DNA of 36,935 bases from Treponema sp. (GTDB lineage: Bacteria; Spirochaetota; Spirochaetia; Treponematales; Treponemataceae), in assembly GCF_017430385.1 (NCBI RefSeq), contig NZ_JAFRNB010000021.1:1-36935 (forward strand). The letters are read 5' to 3'. Below the pieces are notes generated by a model that saw nothing but the letters and a program-made list of their open reading frames with translations, did not search any database and was not told the DNA's origin. Made by a program: the position numbers and the translations under genes. Within the stretch, counting starts at the first letter, position 1; each line of letters starts with the position of its first letter. Below, piece by piece: positions 17,782-25,636 of this stretch.

Positions 17782-20082
17782 TTATTTTAAGTATTTTTCC
17801 TCAAAGTCTTCGACAGGAATCGGACGGGAGAAGTAGAATCCCTGGAAGAAATCACAGCCCGCATTTGCAAGGAAGCCAATCTGTTCGTCAGTTTCGATTC
17901 CCTCCGTGACGACTTCCATTCCAAGTTCTTTTGCAAGCATGATGATTTTCTCAAGAATTTTACGGCTCTTCTCGTCATCTTTCGACTTCTGCAAGAAGCC
18001 CATGTCAATCTTAAGGACATCAACCGAAATATCTTTGAGCATATTGAGGCTCGAATATCCGCTTCCAAAGTCATCCATCTCCACGACGAATCCGGCTTTT
18101 TGCAGGCGGTTAAGGAGCTTCATTTGATTTTCAAAATCGTATATGATTGCCGTTTCGGTAATCTCCAGATTTAAATTTTTTGGCGAAATATCATATTTCT
18201 TTACAAGACTGGTAAATATTTCGTACAAATCCATCGTAAAGAAATCTCGGGCAGAAATATTAACTGAAATCGTAAGATCTTCCCGGCCATTTTTCTTCCA
18301 TTCGGCAAGTTTTTTGCAGGCACATTCCCATACATAGCGGTCAACATCAGAAATTATGTTGATTTTTTCGATAATCTCGATGAATTCCGTTGGCGGAATA
18401 ACACCGCGAGTTGGATGATGCCAGCGGACAAGAGCCTCAGCCCCGATAAGTTCTCCGTTCTTCTTGACCTGCGGCTGGAGATACATCACGACCTGCCCGT
18501 ATTTCAGCGCAAGCGGAAGCTCGTTCATGAGCATCTGCATCTTGAGCACTTCAAGCCGGAGCTGGTTGTCATAGTACGCAACAGTATTCTTATAATCTGA
18601 CTTGATTGATTTGAGCGCAAGGAAAGCCCGGTCACACATGACCGAGACAGGAAGCGACAAATCATCGACCTCATACACGCCGATATGACCGATAAGAGTG
18701 TATGAGAACGCGTTGAGATATTCCATTTTGCTTCGGAAAGACTCAACATAAGCTTCCTCATCGAAATGCCTCTTTGGGACGAACATGACGAAATGATCGT
18801 TGTACAGCCTTCCGTAAATATCATCCGGGGCCGCATGAGTCCTGATTGATTCTGCAATCCGCATAAGGATCGTATCACCGAAAGCCTTTCCATGCAAATC
18901 ATTAATCAGCTTAAAATTAACGATATCGGTAACAAGAAGGTAATAATGCGTGAAGCGGTCAAATTTGAGCCTGTGGTCTACCTTCTCGAAAAAATATTCC
19001 TTGTTGAAAAGCCCAGTCAGAGAATCCCTTGTACGGAGCATTTTTTCTTCGTAAACTTGATTTTTTGTTTTTGTAATGTCCTCGATAAGATAGTATCGCC
19101 CGATGTCACAGTCATTTTCGCGGATAAAAAAATCCGAAACCTGAAGAATGTAGCGGAAATCACCTTTCTGGTAATCAAGCTCACATGAAAAGACAGACTT
19201 GTCCTCCGTGCCGGCCGCCTTGCGCCTCTTTACGAAACTTTCTATTATGTCAGTCTTGAGGACATCCTGCCGGGTGCAGCCAAAGAAATCCTTGACAAAA
19301 TCATTGATATAAATACATTCCCCGCTCATATCGAGCAGGACGATTCCGTTCTTAAGCCCGTTCGCGATAAGGCCGAGAGTTTTCAAAATCAACCTGCGCG
19401 GCATGACCTTGAAAAGAATATGATACGACGCGATGAAACAGTACGCATAAATGAGAATCGAAAAATTGAACGGAAAATCAAGAAGAATATAAATAATGTT
19501 TGAAGCCGCTATAAGGAAAAGGAATGTGAGAAGGGAATAATATTTTATCCTCATGCTCGGAGTTTCCCTTGAAGTCTTTATTGCCATGATAATAAAGCAG
19601 TAAATGAAAAGACCGTAGCCGAAAACGACATGGATAAGGAAGTATGCTGTCGGCGAATAGCGTAAAAAATGCTCAGAACCGTAAGCAACATCCCTCAATG
19701 AGAACAGGAAAGGAAAAAATATGTTTGCAATGAGAGAAAGACTGTCAAGCATGGCAACAGGAAGAATGAAGTATTTGTAGATTCTTCTGTTGATTTTACT
19801 GTCAGCATAGAGAACGCAGAAATCAAAAACAAAAACTGAAATCCAAGTTGCCGTTGCAAAATAAATGGAATAAAAAATACTTGCAAGCAGGTGGTTCCGG
19901 GTCAAAATAACGACACAATGCGCGAACACCGAAATCGTGGCTGGAATGAGAACGGCAAACATTTTTTTTGAAAGAACGCCCTTTCGTTTGAGAAGTTTTT
20001 TTGTTCCCGTAGGAAAAAATGCGAGAATTGCCGCCATCAGCACTAAAAAAATAGCTTTCATGTATAGAAACAATTTTAACAT
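17782..20082 (-). CDS. Membrane sensor with degenerate GGDEF and intact EAL domain (c-di-GMP phosphodiesterase)
   Basis: A 766-aa protein. About seven hydrophobic segments (residues 5-225) form an N-terminal membrane sensor like the 7TM module of some histidine kinases. A PAS-like domain follows (about 235-345). The GGDEF domain (about 350-505) has YNDHF at 427-431 in place of GGDEF and is probably not a cyclase. The EAL domain looks active: EALVRW (549-554), NISARDF, EITETA, DDFGSGYSS (670-678), KIDMGF and VTEGIET. It would cut c-di-GMP to pGpG, perhaps tuned by the dead GGDEF. No ribosome site is visible, and the predicted promoter puts the transcript start next to the ATG. It is divergent from an active GGDEF gene. 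Confidence 0.9.
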   Translation of the reverse strand: MLKLFLYMKAIFLVLMAAILAFFPTGTKKLLKRKGVLSKKMFAVLIPATISVFAHCVVILTRNHLLASIFYSIYFATATWISVFVFDFCVLYADSKINRRIYKYFILPVAMLDSLSLIANIFFPFLFSLRDVAYGSEHFLRYSPTAYFLIHVVFGYGLFIYCFIIMAIKTSRETPSMRIKYYSLLTFLFLIAASNIIYILLDFPFNFSILIYAYCFIASYHILFKVMPRRLILKTLGLIANGLKNGIVLLDMSGECIYINDFVKDFFGCTRQDVLKTDIIESFVKRRKAAGTEDKSVFSCELDYQKGDFRYILQVSDFFIRENDCDIGRYYLIEDITKTKNQVYEEKMLRTRDSLTGLFNKEYFFEKVDHRLKFDRFTHYYLLVTDIVNFKLINDLHGKAFGDTILMRIAESIRTHAAPDDIYGRLYNDHFVMFVPKRHFDEEAYVESFRSKMEYLNAFSYTLIGHIGVYEVDDLSLPVSVMCDRAFLALKSIKSDYKNTVAYYDNQLRLEVLKMQMLMNELPLALKYGQVVMYLQPQVKKNGELIGAEALVRWHHPTRGVIPPTEFIEIIEKINIISDVDRYVWECACKKLAEWKKNGREDLTISVNISARDFFTMDLYEIFTSLVKKYDISPKNLNLEITETAIIYDFENQMKLLNRLQKAGFVVEMDDFGSGYSSLNMLKDISVDVLKIDMGFLQKSKDDEKSRKILEKIIMLAKELGMEVVTEGIETDEQIGFLANAGCDFFQGFYFSRPIPVEDFEEKYLK

Positions 20083-20090
20083 ATTTTTGC

Positions 20091-20119
20091 GATATAAACA
20101 AATTTATTTTTCTTGTTAA
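20091..20119 (-). promoter_or_regulatory. Promoter of the EAL gene
   Basis: On the minus strand TTAACA (20119-20114) and TATATC (20096-20091) are 17 nt apart. The -10 ends 8 nt before the ATG at 20082, so the mRNA would have almost no leader. The -35 box overlaps that of the divergent promoter. Confidence 0.5.
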
Positions 20120-20141
20120 AGCACAAATCTAGTGGTAATCT
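20113..20141 (+). promoter_or_regulatory. Promoter of the Cache-GGDEF gene
   Basis: TTGTTA (20113-20118) and TAATCT (20136-20141) are 17 nt apart. Transcription would begin near 20148, about 6 nt before the ATG at 20154. No Shine-Dalgarno sequence is present. Five bases of the -35 box are shared with the minus-strand promoter. Confidence 0.5.
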
Positions 20142-20153
20142 GTATATAAACAG

Positions 20154-22001
20154 ATGAAAAACACTAGCAAACAGGATTTGAATTTCAACAGGCGTTTTGC
20201 CATAATTTCTCTCATAGTAATGATAGTCTCCTCGCTGGCAATCGTGCACACATTCAGAAGGCTTTATTCGGCATCAAAGCAGAACATCATCAGCAAATGG
20301 GAAAGCCGCACCGCCGAAAGCGCGAATCAGGTAAACCTATATGTAAAAACTCCGATGGACGCAATCGCATTCTCAGCAACAAGGCTCAACGCATTGCTAA
20401 AGAACAACGGCAGCCATGAAGAAGCTCTCAACTACCTCGTGAATGAGACAAACACCTACGCAACCACAATCAGCGGGAACACGACAGGAATCTACAGTTA
20501 CTACAAAGGCAAATTCCTCGACGGAGCAAACTGGAAGGAACCGATTGACTACCAGCCCAAAGACCGTCCCTGGTACATAGCGGCATTCAACGGAGGCGGA
20601 AGGCCAATGCTCGTAAATCCGTATCTCGATGCCCGCACGAACAGCATGATGATGGCCGTAAGTCAGCTTCTCGACGATTTGGAAAGCGCGGTCTCTATGG
20701 ACATATACATGGACAGCCTTCAAAAAATGATAGAAAAAAAGGCCGCCTCTGACAGCAATATAGACTCGGTTTTTGTAATCGACAGGCTCGGCAATGTCAT
20801 CGCGGATTCAAATCCTCAAAAAGTAGGAACGAACTTAAAAAAAGACGAATCAGATGCACGCAGGATTTTCATGAAGAAATTCGGTCATTCAGCAAGAGAA
20901 ATGATTGAAATCAAATCCGAAAGCGGAGACTACACTGTTTTTGCAGAATCGGTAAATGAGCAGTGGGTTCTGCTTTACACCCTCAAAACAAAAAATCTTT
21001 ACGGCCCGCTGATTTCAATTTATCTGGCATCTTTTGCAATCATTCTCATAATAATCGTTGTAATTCTGCTCGTTTTCTTCTATATGAATCACAAATACAT
21101 GGAAGCGGAACGGCTCAACGATGAAATCCGTGCAGTCGGAAGCATTTATGTCACGGCGGCAAAAATCGACCTCAAAACCGACAGAATTCGAGTCATAAGG
21201 AGCAATCCGGATTTCGACAATCTTCTTGCCGGGGATTTCACAAATTACAGCAAGAGATGCTTTTACTTCGCTGAGCAAATATCATCAAAAAGTGTCACGG
21301 AAATGGTAAAGGAATTTTTGGACACATGGACTCTCGATGAAAGGATGGGCGACGAAAAATCAATCTCAATTGAATTCAAAGACAACAAGGAAAGATGGAT
21401 CCGATTACGCTACATCGTCGTAAAGCGTGACGAAAAAAACAGGATTGCGAGCGCACTTCTCCTTTTCGAGTCAATTGAAAAAGACAAAAAAAAGCAGGAA
21501 GCCCTTAAAAAGCTCTCCGAAACCGACATGATGACAGGAATAAACAACAGGGGAAGCGGCGAGTCTCAAATCCGAGAAGCAATAAATGCAGGCAAAAAAG
21601 GAATGTTCTTCCTCATGGATGTCGATAAATTCAAGTCAATTAATGATGATTTCGGCCATCAGGCGGGAGACGCAGTTATAATCGCGATTGCAGAATGTCT
21701 CAAAAAGGCTTTCCGAGACACAGACATTGTTTTCAGGCTTGGCGGTGATGAATTCGCGGCATTTGCAGGCGGCGTAACGACTGAACAAATGGCATTAAGG
21801 ATTTTACGAAGATTCTTTGATGCCGTTGACAGCATATCAATTCCAGAACTGAACGGCCGGCAGATTACGGTGAGCGCAGGAGCGGCATTCTATCCGATTT
21901 CAGCAGAAGACACATTTGAAGCAATGTACCAGCGCGCCGACAGAGGCACATACAAGAGCAAAGAGCGCACCGGCAACATGCTGACATTTATTTGCGACTA
22001 A
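20154..22001 (+). CDS. Cache-domain sensor diguanylate cyclase (GGDEF)
   Basis: A 615-aa inner-membrane protein. One membrane helix (about 14-34) leads to an extracytoplasmic dCache-like sensor (about 40-275, with the DRPWY motif at 137-141). A second membrane helix (about 285-311) follows. Then come a PAS-like region (about 330-440) and a complete GGDEF domain (about 450-615) with DVDKFKSIND and RLGGDEF (GGDEF at 530-534). An RxxD (RDTD, 521-524) stands five residues before GGDEF, which is the product-inhibition I-site. It should make c-di-GMP from GTP in response to an external small molecule, with feedback control. It faces the EAL phosphodiesterase gene across 71 nt, a make-and-break pair. 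The ligand is unknown. Confidence 0.92.
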   Translation: MKNTSKQDLNFNRRFAIISLIVMIVSSLAIVHTFRRLYSASKQNIISKWESRTAESANQVNLYVKTPMDAIAFSATRLNALLKNNGSHEEALNYLVNETNTYATTISGNTTGIYSYYKGKFLDGANWKEPIDYQPKDRPWYIAAFNGGGRPMLVNPYLDARTNSMMMAVSQLLDDLESAVSMDIYMDSLQKMIEKKAASDSNIDSVFVIDRLGNVIADSNPQKVGTNLKKDESDARRIFMKKFGHSAREMIEIKSESGDYTVFAESVNEQWVLLYTLKTKNLYGPLISIYLASFAIILIIIVVILLVFFYMNHKYMEAERLNDEIRAVGSIYVTAAKIDLKTDRIRVIRSNPDFDNLLAGDFTNYSKRCFYFAEQISSKSVTEMVKEFLDTWTLDERMGDEKSISIEFKDNKERWIRLRYIVVKRDEKNRIASALLLFESIEKDKKKQEALKKLSETDMMTGINNRGSGESQIREAINAGKKGMFFLMDVDKFKSINDDFGHQAGDAVIIAIAECLKKAFRDTDIVFRLGGDEFAAFAGGVTTEQMALRILRRFFDAVDSISIPELNGRQITVSAGAAFYPISAEDTFEAMYQRADRGTYKSKERTGNMLTFICD

Positions 22002-22037
22002 GAAAAAAAATGCGCCGCACTCCGGCAGGGAATTAGT

Positions 22038-22118
22038 AAATTTCTCACAGAGTACACAGAGGTCACGGAGATTTATATTAAATTTTCTCTGTGTTCTCTG
22101 AAGCTCTGTGAGGAATTT
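22038..22118. repeat. Large imperfect palindrome built on the CACAGANNN repeat; likely two-way terminator
   Basis: The left arm has CACAGA at 22046 and 22055 and CACGGA at 22064, a 9-nt period. The right arm (22087-22118) carries the complement (TCTGTG at 22088 and 22105), so arms of roughly 33 nt pair around an AT-rich loop. It sits between the convergent ends of the GGDEF gene (22001) and argG (22126). It would form a strong hairpin in either transcript. It is the same family as the repeat at 17409. Confidence 0.6.
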
Positions 22119-22125
22119 TACAAAA

Positions 22126-23391
22126 CTACTCCGTTGGGCGTTTCTTCAAGTTCTTGCTTTCTTTTACTGCCTGACCTTCACCTACTTTCTGCTCCATCAT
22201 AGCGCGTACTTTGAGTGGAAGTCCGAAGAGAGTGATGAAGCCCTGTGCGTCTTTGTGGTTGTAAAGCTCACCAGTTGTGAAAGAAGCGATGTCCTCGTTG
22301 TAGAGGCTGTATTTTGAGCCAGAACCTGCGGCACGAATCTGACCTTTAACAAGCTTAACTTTTGTCCAGCCAGTGACAGTCTGCTGAGTTGAGTCAACGA
22401 ATGCCATGAGAGCATCATAGAGCGGAGTGAAAACCTTTCCGTCATAGATAAGCTCTGCAAGTCTCAAAGAAACCTGCTGCTTGTAGTGATATGTATCGCG
22501 GTCAAGACAGATATGGTCCATCATGCGGTGTGCGAAGTAAAGGATTGCTCCGCCCGGTGTCTCGTAAACGCCGCGAGATTTCATACCAACGCAGCGGTTC
22601 TCACAGATGTCAACCAGGCCGACGCCGTTCTTTCCACCGATTTTGTTAAGCTCAGTCATAAGCTCAAGGCCGTTCATTTTTTTGCCGTTCAAGCTTACAG
22701 GAATTCCCTTTTCCCATTCGATTGTGACATATTCACCGTTCTCAGGAGCAGTCTCTGGAACGACAGTGTTTTTGAGCATGTGAGGATAGTTCGGCTCATT
22801 CTCGGTCTTCTCAAGCTCAAGGCCTTCGTGGCTGATGTGCCAGATGTTCTCGTCGCGTGAGTATGACTGGTCTTTCTTCATTGGAACTTCAAGTCCGCGG
22901 TCTTCAAGGAATTTAATTTCTGCCTCGCGGCTGTCCATGTTCCATTTGTCGTCACGCCATGCTGCGATTACGCGCAAGTCCGGAGCAAAAGCTTTGATTG
23001 CAAGCTCGAAGCGAACCTGATCATTGCCTTTTCCTGTAGCACCGTGACAGATTGCAACAGCACCTTCCTGACGGGCATATTCAACAAGGATTTTTCCGAT
23101 AAGAGGGCGTGCTGTAGAAGTTCCGAGCAAATATTCGTCCTCGTAAACAGCGTTTGCTTTGAGAGCAGGCCAGATGTATTCTTCGATATATTCCTGACGG
23201 GCATCAACAACATAGCAGGCACTTGCTCCAGTTTTGAGCGCACGCCCCTTGATAAGCTCCCAGTCATCTCCCTGACCGACATCGATACAAACGGCGATGA
23301 CATCATAATCATAATTTTCTTTGAGCCACGGAATGATAACCGTCGTGTCCAAACCACCTGAATAAGCAAGGATAACCTTCTCTTTTGCCAT
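22126..23391 (-). CDS. argG: Argininosuccinate synthase
   Basis: A 421-aa cytoplasmic enzyme that joins citrulline and aspartate with ATP, the penultimate step of arginine synthesis. It has the ATP-pyrophosphatase P-loop AYSGGLDTT (SGGLDTT at 11-17), the family motifs GTSTARPLI and CHGATGKGNDQVRFE, and the ENRCVGMKSRGVYETPGG segment. Length is close to the family norm, with a short basic tail. GAGAGG lies just before the start. The gene stands alone. Its promoter is overlaid by three ARG-box-like sites, so arginine repression is likely. Confidence 0.97.
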   Translation of the reverse strand: MAKEKVILAYSGGLDTTVIIPWLKENYDYDVIAVCIDVGQGDDWELIKGRALKTGASACYVVDARQEYIEEYIWPALKANAVYEDEYLLGTSTARPLIGKILVEYARQEGAVAICHGATGKGNDQVRFELAIKAFAPDLRVIAAWRDDKWNMDSREAEIKFLEDRGLEVPMKKDQSYSRDENIWHISHEGLELEKTENEPNYPHMLKNTVVPETAPENGEYVTIEWEKGIPVSLNGKKMNGLELMTELNKIGGKNGVGLVDICENRCVGMKSRGVYETPGGAILYFAHRMMDHICLDRDTYHYKQQVSLRLAELIYDGKVFTPLYDALMAFVDSTQQTVTGWTKVKLVKGQIRAAGSGSKYSLYNEDIASFTTGELYNHKDAQGFITLFGLPLKVRAMMEQKVGEGQAVKESKNLKKRPTE

Positions 23392-23403
23392 AATTCGCCT
23401 CTC

Positions 23404-23471
23404 TATGCAAAAAATTGCACTAAAATGAATATTTATGCAATAATATTAGCGTTTTGCGTAAAAATATGCAA
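23404..23471 (-). promoter_or_regulatory. argG promoter covered by three ARG-box-like operators
   Basis: Three 18-bp sites fit the ArgR/AhrC box form nnTGAATnnnnATTCAnn. They are 23404-23421 (TATGCAAAAAATTGCACT), 23424-23441 (AATGAATATTTATGCAAT, the closest match) and 23454-23471 (TTGCGTAAAAATATGCAA). Their centres are 20 and 30 bp apart, about two and three helical turns. The best promoter on the minus strand is TTGCAT (23471-23466), 17 nt, TAATAT (23448-23443). Box 3 covers the -35, box 2 covers the expected start point near 23436, and box 1 abuts the ribosome site. No argR gene lies in the window. Confidence 0.6.
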
Positions 23472-23493
23472 GCATTATGCAAAGATTGGGTTT

Positions 23494-23560
23494 TAGGGCT
23501 TGCCCTAGGAGAGTGGGGTGTGCCGCAATGAAATGCGGCACAGGGGAGAGACTTCTCCCC
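23494..23560. repeat. Three consecutive hairpins downstream of the UDG-like gene
   Basis: The stems are TAGGGC-TT-GCCCTA (23494-23507), a 9-bp TGTGCCGCA/TGCGGCACA (23519-23527 and 23534-23542) and GGGGAGA/TCTCCCC with a four-base loop (23543-23549 and 23554-23560). They begin directly after the stop of the UDG-like gene. None is followed by a clear T-run, so a terminator or a small repeat is possible. Confidence 0.55.
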
Positions 23561-24331
23561 TTACCCGAAAATCTCTTTTTTATGAATCAGACCAAGCTCA
23601 TGAGCCGCCCCGACAATTCCCAAATCGCGGTGCTTTCCCTGATAATTTTTTAAATCAATAGAGAACCTGTTCATCGAAAAGTGCTGGAAAACGAAAACTT
23701 TGTTCCAGGCCTCACTCGTCTTGTCATAATTTTCAAGGAGCTCTTTTTTATAGCTTAGAAAAAGGCCTGCCTCCTTAAGCTCGGCATAACCGACAAGCCA
23801 GAGTTCCGGTGCAATTCCTTCAGCACCAGCAGCCCGGCACAAGTCCTGATGAAGTTTTGCCGTTTTTTGCGCCATAAAAATCTGGCTTTCCTTGATAAGC
23901 TCACGGATTTGGATTCCGCCGTTTTTAATCAGGTATTTCAAATGCGTGGTTTTTGCCGTGTGAACTGGAGTTTTGTTCAAAATAATGACATTTTTGCGGA
24001 AGTCAGTGTTGAATTCAGTGTTTTTCTCAAAGAAACCGGCGGCAAGCTTTCCGCTCTGTCCCACGAGATACCTTTTGTTTTTCTCCCTTTGCTCGTCTTT
24101 TCCAGGATTATCACCAATCACAATCATGCGGATATCGCTTTCCTCAGTGATTTCATCAAGAGCCGTGTTATAAACGACAGGAGTTTCAAGCGGATAATCA
24201 GGCGTATCATCAGCCCTGGCCGCAATCTGCAAAGGCTTAAGCAAATCACCATAAGCTTTGTTCATCTTCATGCAATACCCGCAAAATTCATCGCGGAAAT
24301 CAGAAAAAATCTTAAATTGTGTTTTTGTCAT
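23561..24331 (-). CDS. Uracil-DNA glycosylase superfamily protein
   Basis: A 256-aa protein with the layout of the UDG fold. GDNPGKDEQ (73-81) is in the position of the GExPGxxE water-activating motif, with Asp in place of the usual Glu. VGQSGKLA (90-97) follows, then NKTPVHT (119-125). FQHFSMNRFS (215-224) corresponds to the HPS-type DNA-minor-groove loop. It would remove uracil or another damaged base from DNA. It is more distant from family 4/5 enzymes than a typical member, so the substrate is uncertain. The ribosome site is weak. It stands alone between argG and the MgtE-like gene, which runs the other way. Confidence 0.6.
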   Translation of the reverse strand: MTKTQFKIFSDFRDEFCGYCMKMNKAYGDLLKPLQIAARADDTPDYPLETPVVYNTALDEITEESDIRMIVIGDNPGKDEQREKNKRYLVGQSGKLAAGFFEKNTEFNTDFRKNVIILNKTPVHTAKTTHLKYLIKNGGIQIRELIKESQIFMAQKTAKLHQDLCRAAGAEGIAPELWLVGYAELKEAGLFLSYKKELLENYDKTSEAWNKVFVFQHFSMNRFSIDLKNYQGKHRDLGIVGAAHELGLIHKKEIFG

Positions 24332-24366
24332 AAATCAATTATAAGAAAAATTTTTCCCAGAAACAA

Positions 24367-24395
24367 TAGACACTGACTTGCGTATTTTGTACAAT
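24367..24395 (+). promoter_or_regulatory. Promoter upstream of the 28-codon frame and MgtE-like gene
   Basis: TAGACA (24367-24372), 17 nt, TACAAT (24390-24395). Each hexamer matches the sigma-70 consensus at 5 of 6 positions, the best plus-strand promoter seen in the window. Start near 24402. Confidence 0.55.
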
Positions 24396-24424
24396 GCCCG
24401 AAAATCACTTACATGGAGGAAACA

Positions 24425-24511
24425 ATGGGCAATGACAGTAGTTCCGGCTCGTTTTTGAGCGACAAAAAAGCAAAACACCTCTCGGCTTCCTGCCATAATC
24501 TTTCGCTCTAA
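24425..24511 (+). CDS. 28-codon frame with a strong ribosome site ahead of the MgtE-like gene
   Basis: GGAGG and a 5-nt spacer lead into ATG, with a good promoter 30 nt further up. The frame reads MGNDSSSGSFLSDKKAKHL and then a short tail ending HNLSL. It stops 44 nt before the MgtE-like start, which has no visible ribosome site and lies in another frame. It may be a leader peptide that controls the transporter gene. Alternatively it is the original N-terminus cut off by a frameshift. I do not recognise the peptide. Confidence 0.4.
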   Translation: MGNDSSSGSFLSDKKAKHLSASCHNLSL

Positions 24512-24555
24512 TTCAAGCCACACTTACAATTCTCATTTCTCATGCGAAACGCAAA

Positions 24556-25338
24556 ATGGAATTCGTTTTCAAAATTGAGGAGATGATTCAGCATCTTCTG
24601 GACGAAAAAAAGTATTCGGCAATCAGGGATATTTTTTCTACAATGACAACGAAAGACCTCACCACGCTTTTTAACCGGGTTGAAGAAAAAAACATTCCGA
24701 TTTTGATGGGATTGATTTGTGCAAACAAGGTCAACGAAATCATTGAAATAGAGGGCATGCCCGCTCAGACAGGAAAACACTATTTGCTCTCAACGCCGGT
24801 TGAATTGTTCCGCCACAGGATTGCATGGCTTTTAGTTCTGATGGTCAGTGCGACCTTTACAGGCATGATTATCACAGGATTTGAAAACGCTCTCGCCGTT
24901 CAGGTGGCCCTCACCGCTTTCATCCCGATGCTCATGGACACAGGCGGAAATTCAGGCTTTCAGTCTTCGGTCACAATCATAAGGGCACTGACGCTCGGAG
25001 AAGTTTCGTTCAGGGATTTACCGAAAATCATCTGGAAAGAAATGCGCGTCGCTTTTCTGTGCGGAACATCTCTCGCAGCCGTCTGCTTTGCCAAGATAAT
25101 CCTTGTTGACCGCGATCTTCTGCACAATTACAGCATCACGCTTCCGATTGCACTTGTAGTTTGCGCCGCGATGATTGTCACCGTAATGGTCTCAAAAATG
25201 ATTGGCTGTGCCCTTCCAATCTGCGCAAAACGCCTTCACGCAGACCCGGCCGTCATGTCAGGCCCGTTCATCACCACGATTGTAGATGCCACAAGCCTCA
25301 TGGTCTACTTCACGATCGCACGGGCGGTGCTGTTTTAA
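24556..25338 (+). CDS. MgtE-like divalent cation transporter lacking CBS domains
   Basis: A 260-aa protein in which only about the first 60 residues of the MgtE cytoplasmic N domain remain (EEMIQHLLDEKKYSAIRDIF, then NRVEEKNIPILMGLI). The frame then jumps to the membrane domain (STPVELFRHRIAWLLVLMV, FIPMLMDTGGNSGFQSSVTI, LTLGEVSFRDLPKIIWKEM). The GGNSGFQSS segment is the pore signature, and the Asp near the end (TTIVDATSLMVYF) matches the selectivity region. Ordinary MgtE is about 450 aa with paired CBS domains that gate Mg2+ flow. None are present here, as in eukaryotic SLC41. It should move Mg2+ or a similar ion but without that gate. No ribosome site is visible. It could be a natural short form or an internal deletion. 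Confidence 0.75.
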   Translation: MEFVFKIEEMIQHLLDEKKYSAIRDIFSTMTTKDLTTLFNRVEEKNIPILMGLICANKVNEIIEIEGMPAQTGKHYLLSTPVELFRHRIAWLLVLMVSATFTGMIITGFENALAVQVALTAFIPMLMDTGGNSGFQSSVTIIRALTLGEVSFRDLPKIIWKEMRVAFLCGTSLAAVCFAKIILVDRDLLHNYSITLPIALVVCAAMIVTVMVSKMIGCALPICAKRLHADPAVMSGPFITTIVDATSLMVYFTIARAVLF

Positions 25339-25360
25339 GTGGAAAAGTCTGACGATATGG

Positions 25361-25468
25361 GTGCTACCGAGCTTCGCTCGGTCAGGCTATCCGCGGTTCC
25401 GCTATCGCTCCATTCGACGGTCGGCAAGCCAACCGCCGAACGCTTCGCGCCGCTACTATCCCTAGCAC
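25361..25468. repeat. GTGCTA-bounded hairpin element, copy A
   Basis: A 108-bp GC-rich element has ends GTGCTA (25361-25366) and TAGCAC (25463-25468), a perfect 6-bp inverted repeat. Next to the left end is the hairpin ACCGAGC-TTC-GCTCGGT. It lies between the convergent MgtE-like gene and the low-GC lipoprotein gene. Copy B is at 29671. The rest of the 25339-25636 gap, apart from the terminator, shows nothing recognisable. Confidence 0.65.
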
Positions 25469-25584
25469 AGTGAAAGTTGTACGACTTCGCGTTGTTCCTT
25501 CTTTCCCGCCCAAAGCACGCAAAATCTCAGACCGAAAAGATAAAGTATATGATGCGATATTGGAAGTGCTGAAAAGATAGCACA

Positions 25585-25618
25585 TAAAAAAAACAGCCCC
25601 CAAAATGGAGGCCGTTGT
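25585..25618 (-). terminator. Intrinsic terminator of the low-GC lipoprotein gene
   Basis: On the minus strand GCCTCC-ATTTT-GGGGGC, extended by AAC/GTT, is followed by eight or more T residues. It begins about 20 nt after the stop codon at 25637. Confidence 0.8.
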
Positions 25619-25636
25619 TTGGATAATGGGAACCGA

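Noticed and set aside
23494..23560. Arginine riboswitch before argG
   Set aside because: The hairpins lie upstream of the predicted promoter and start point, so they would not be in the argG mRNA.
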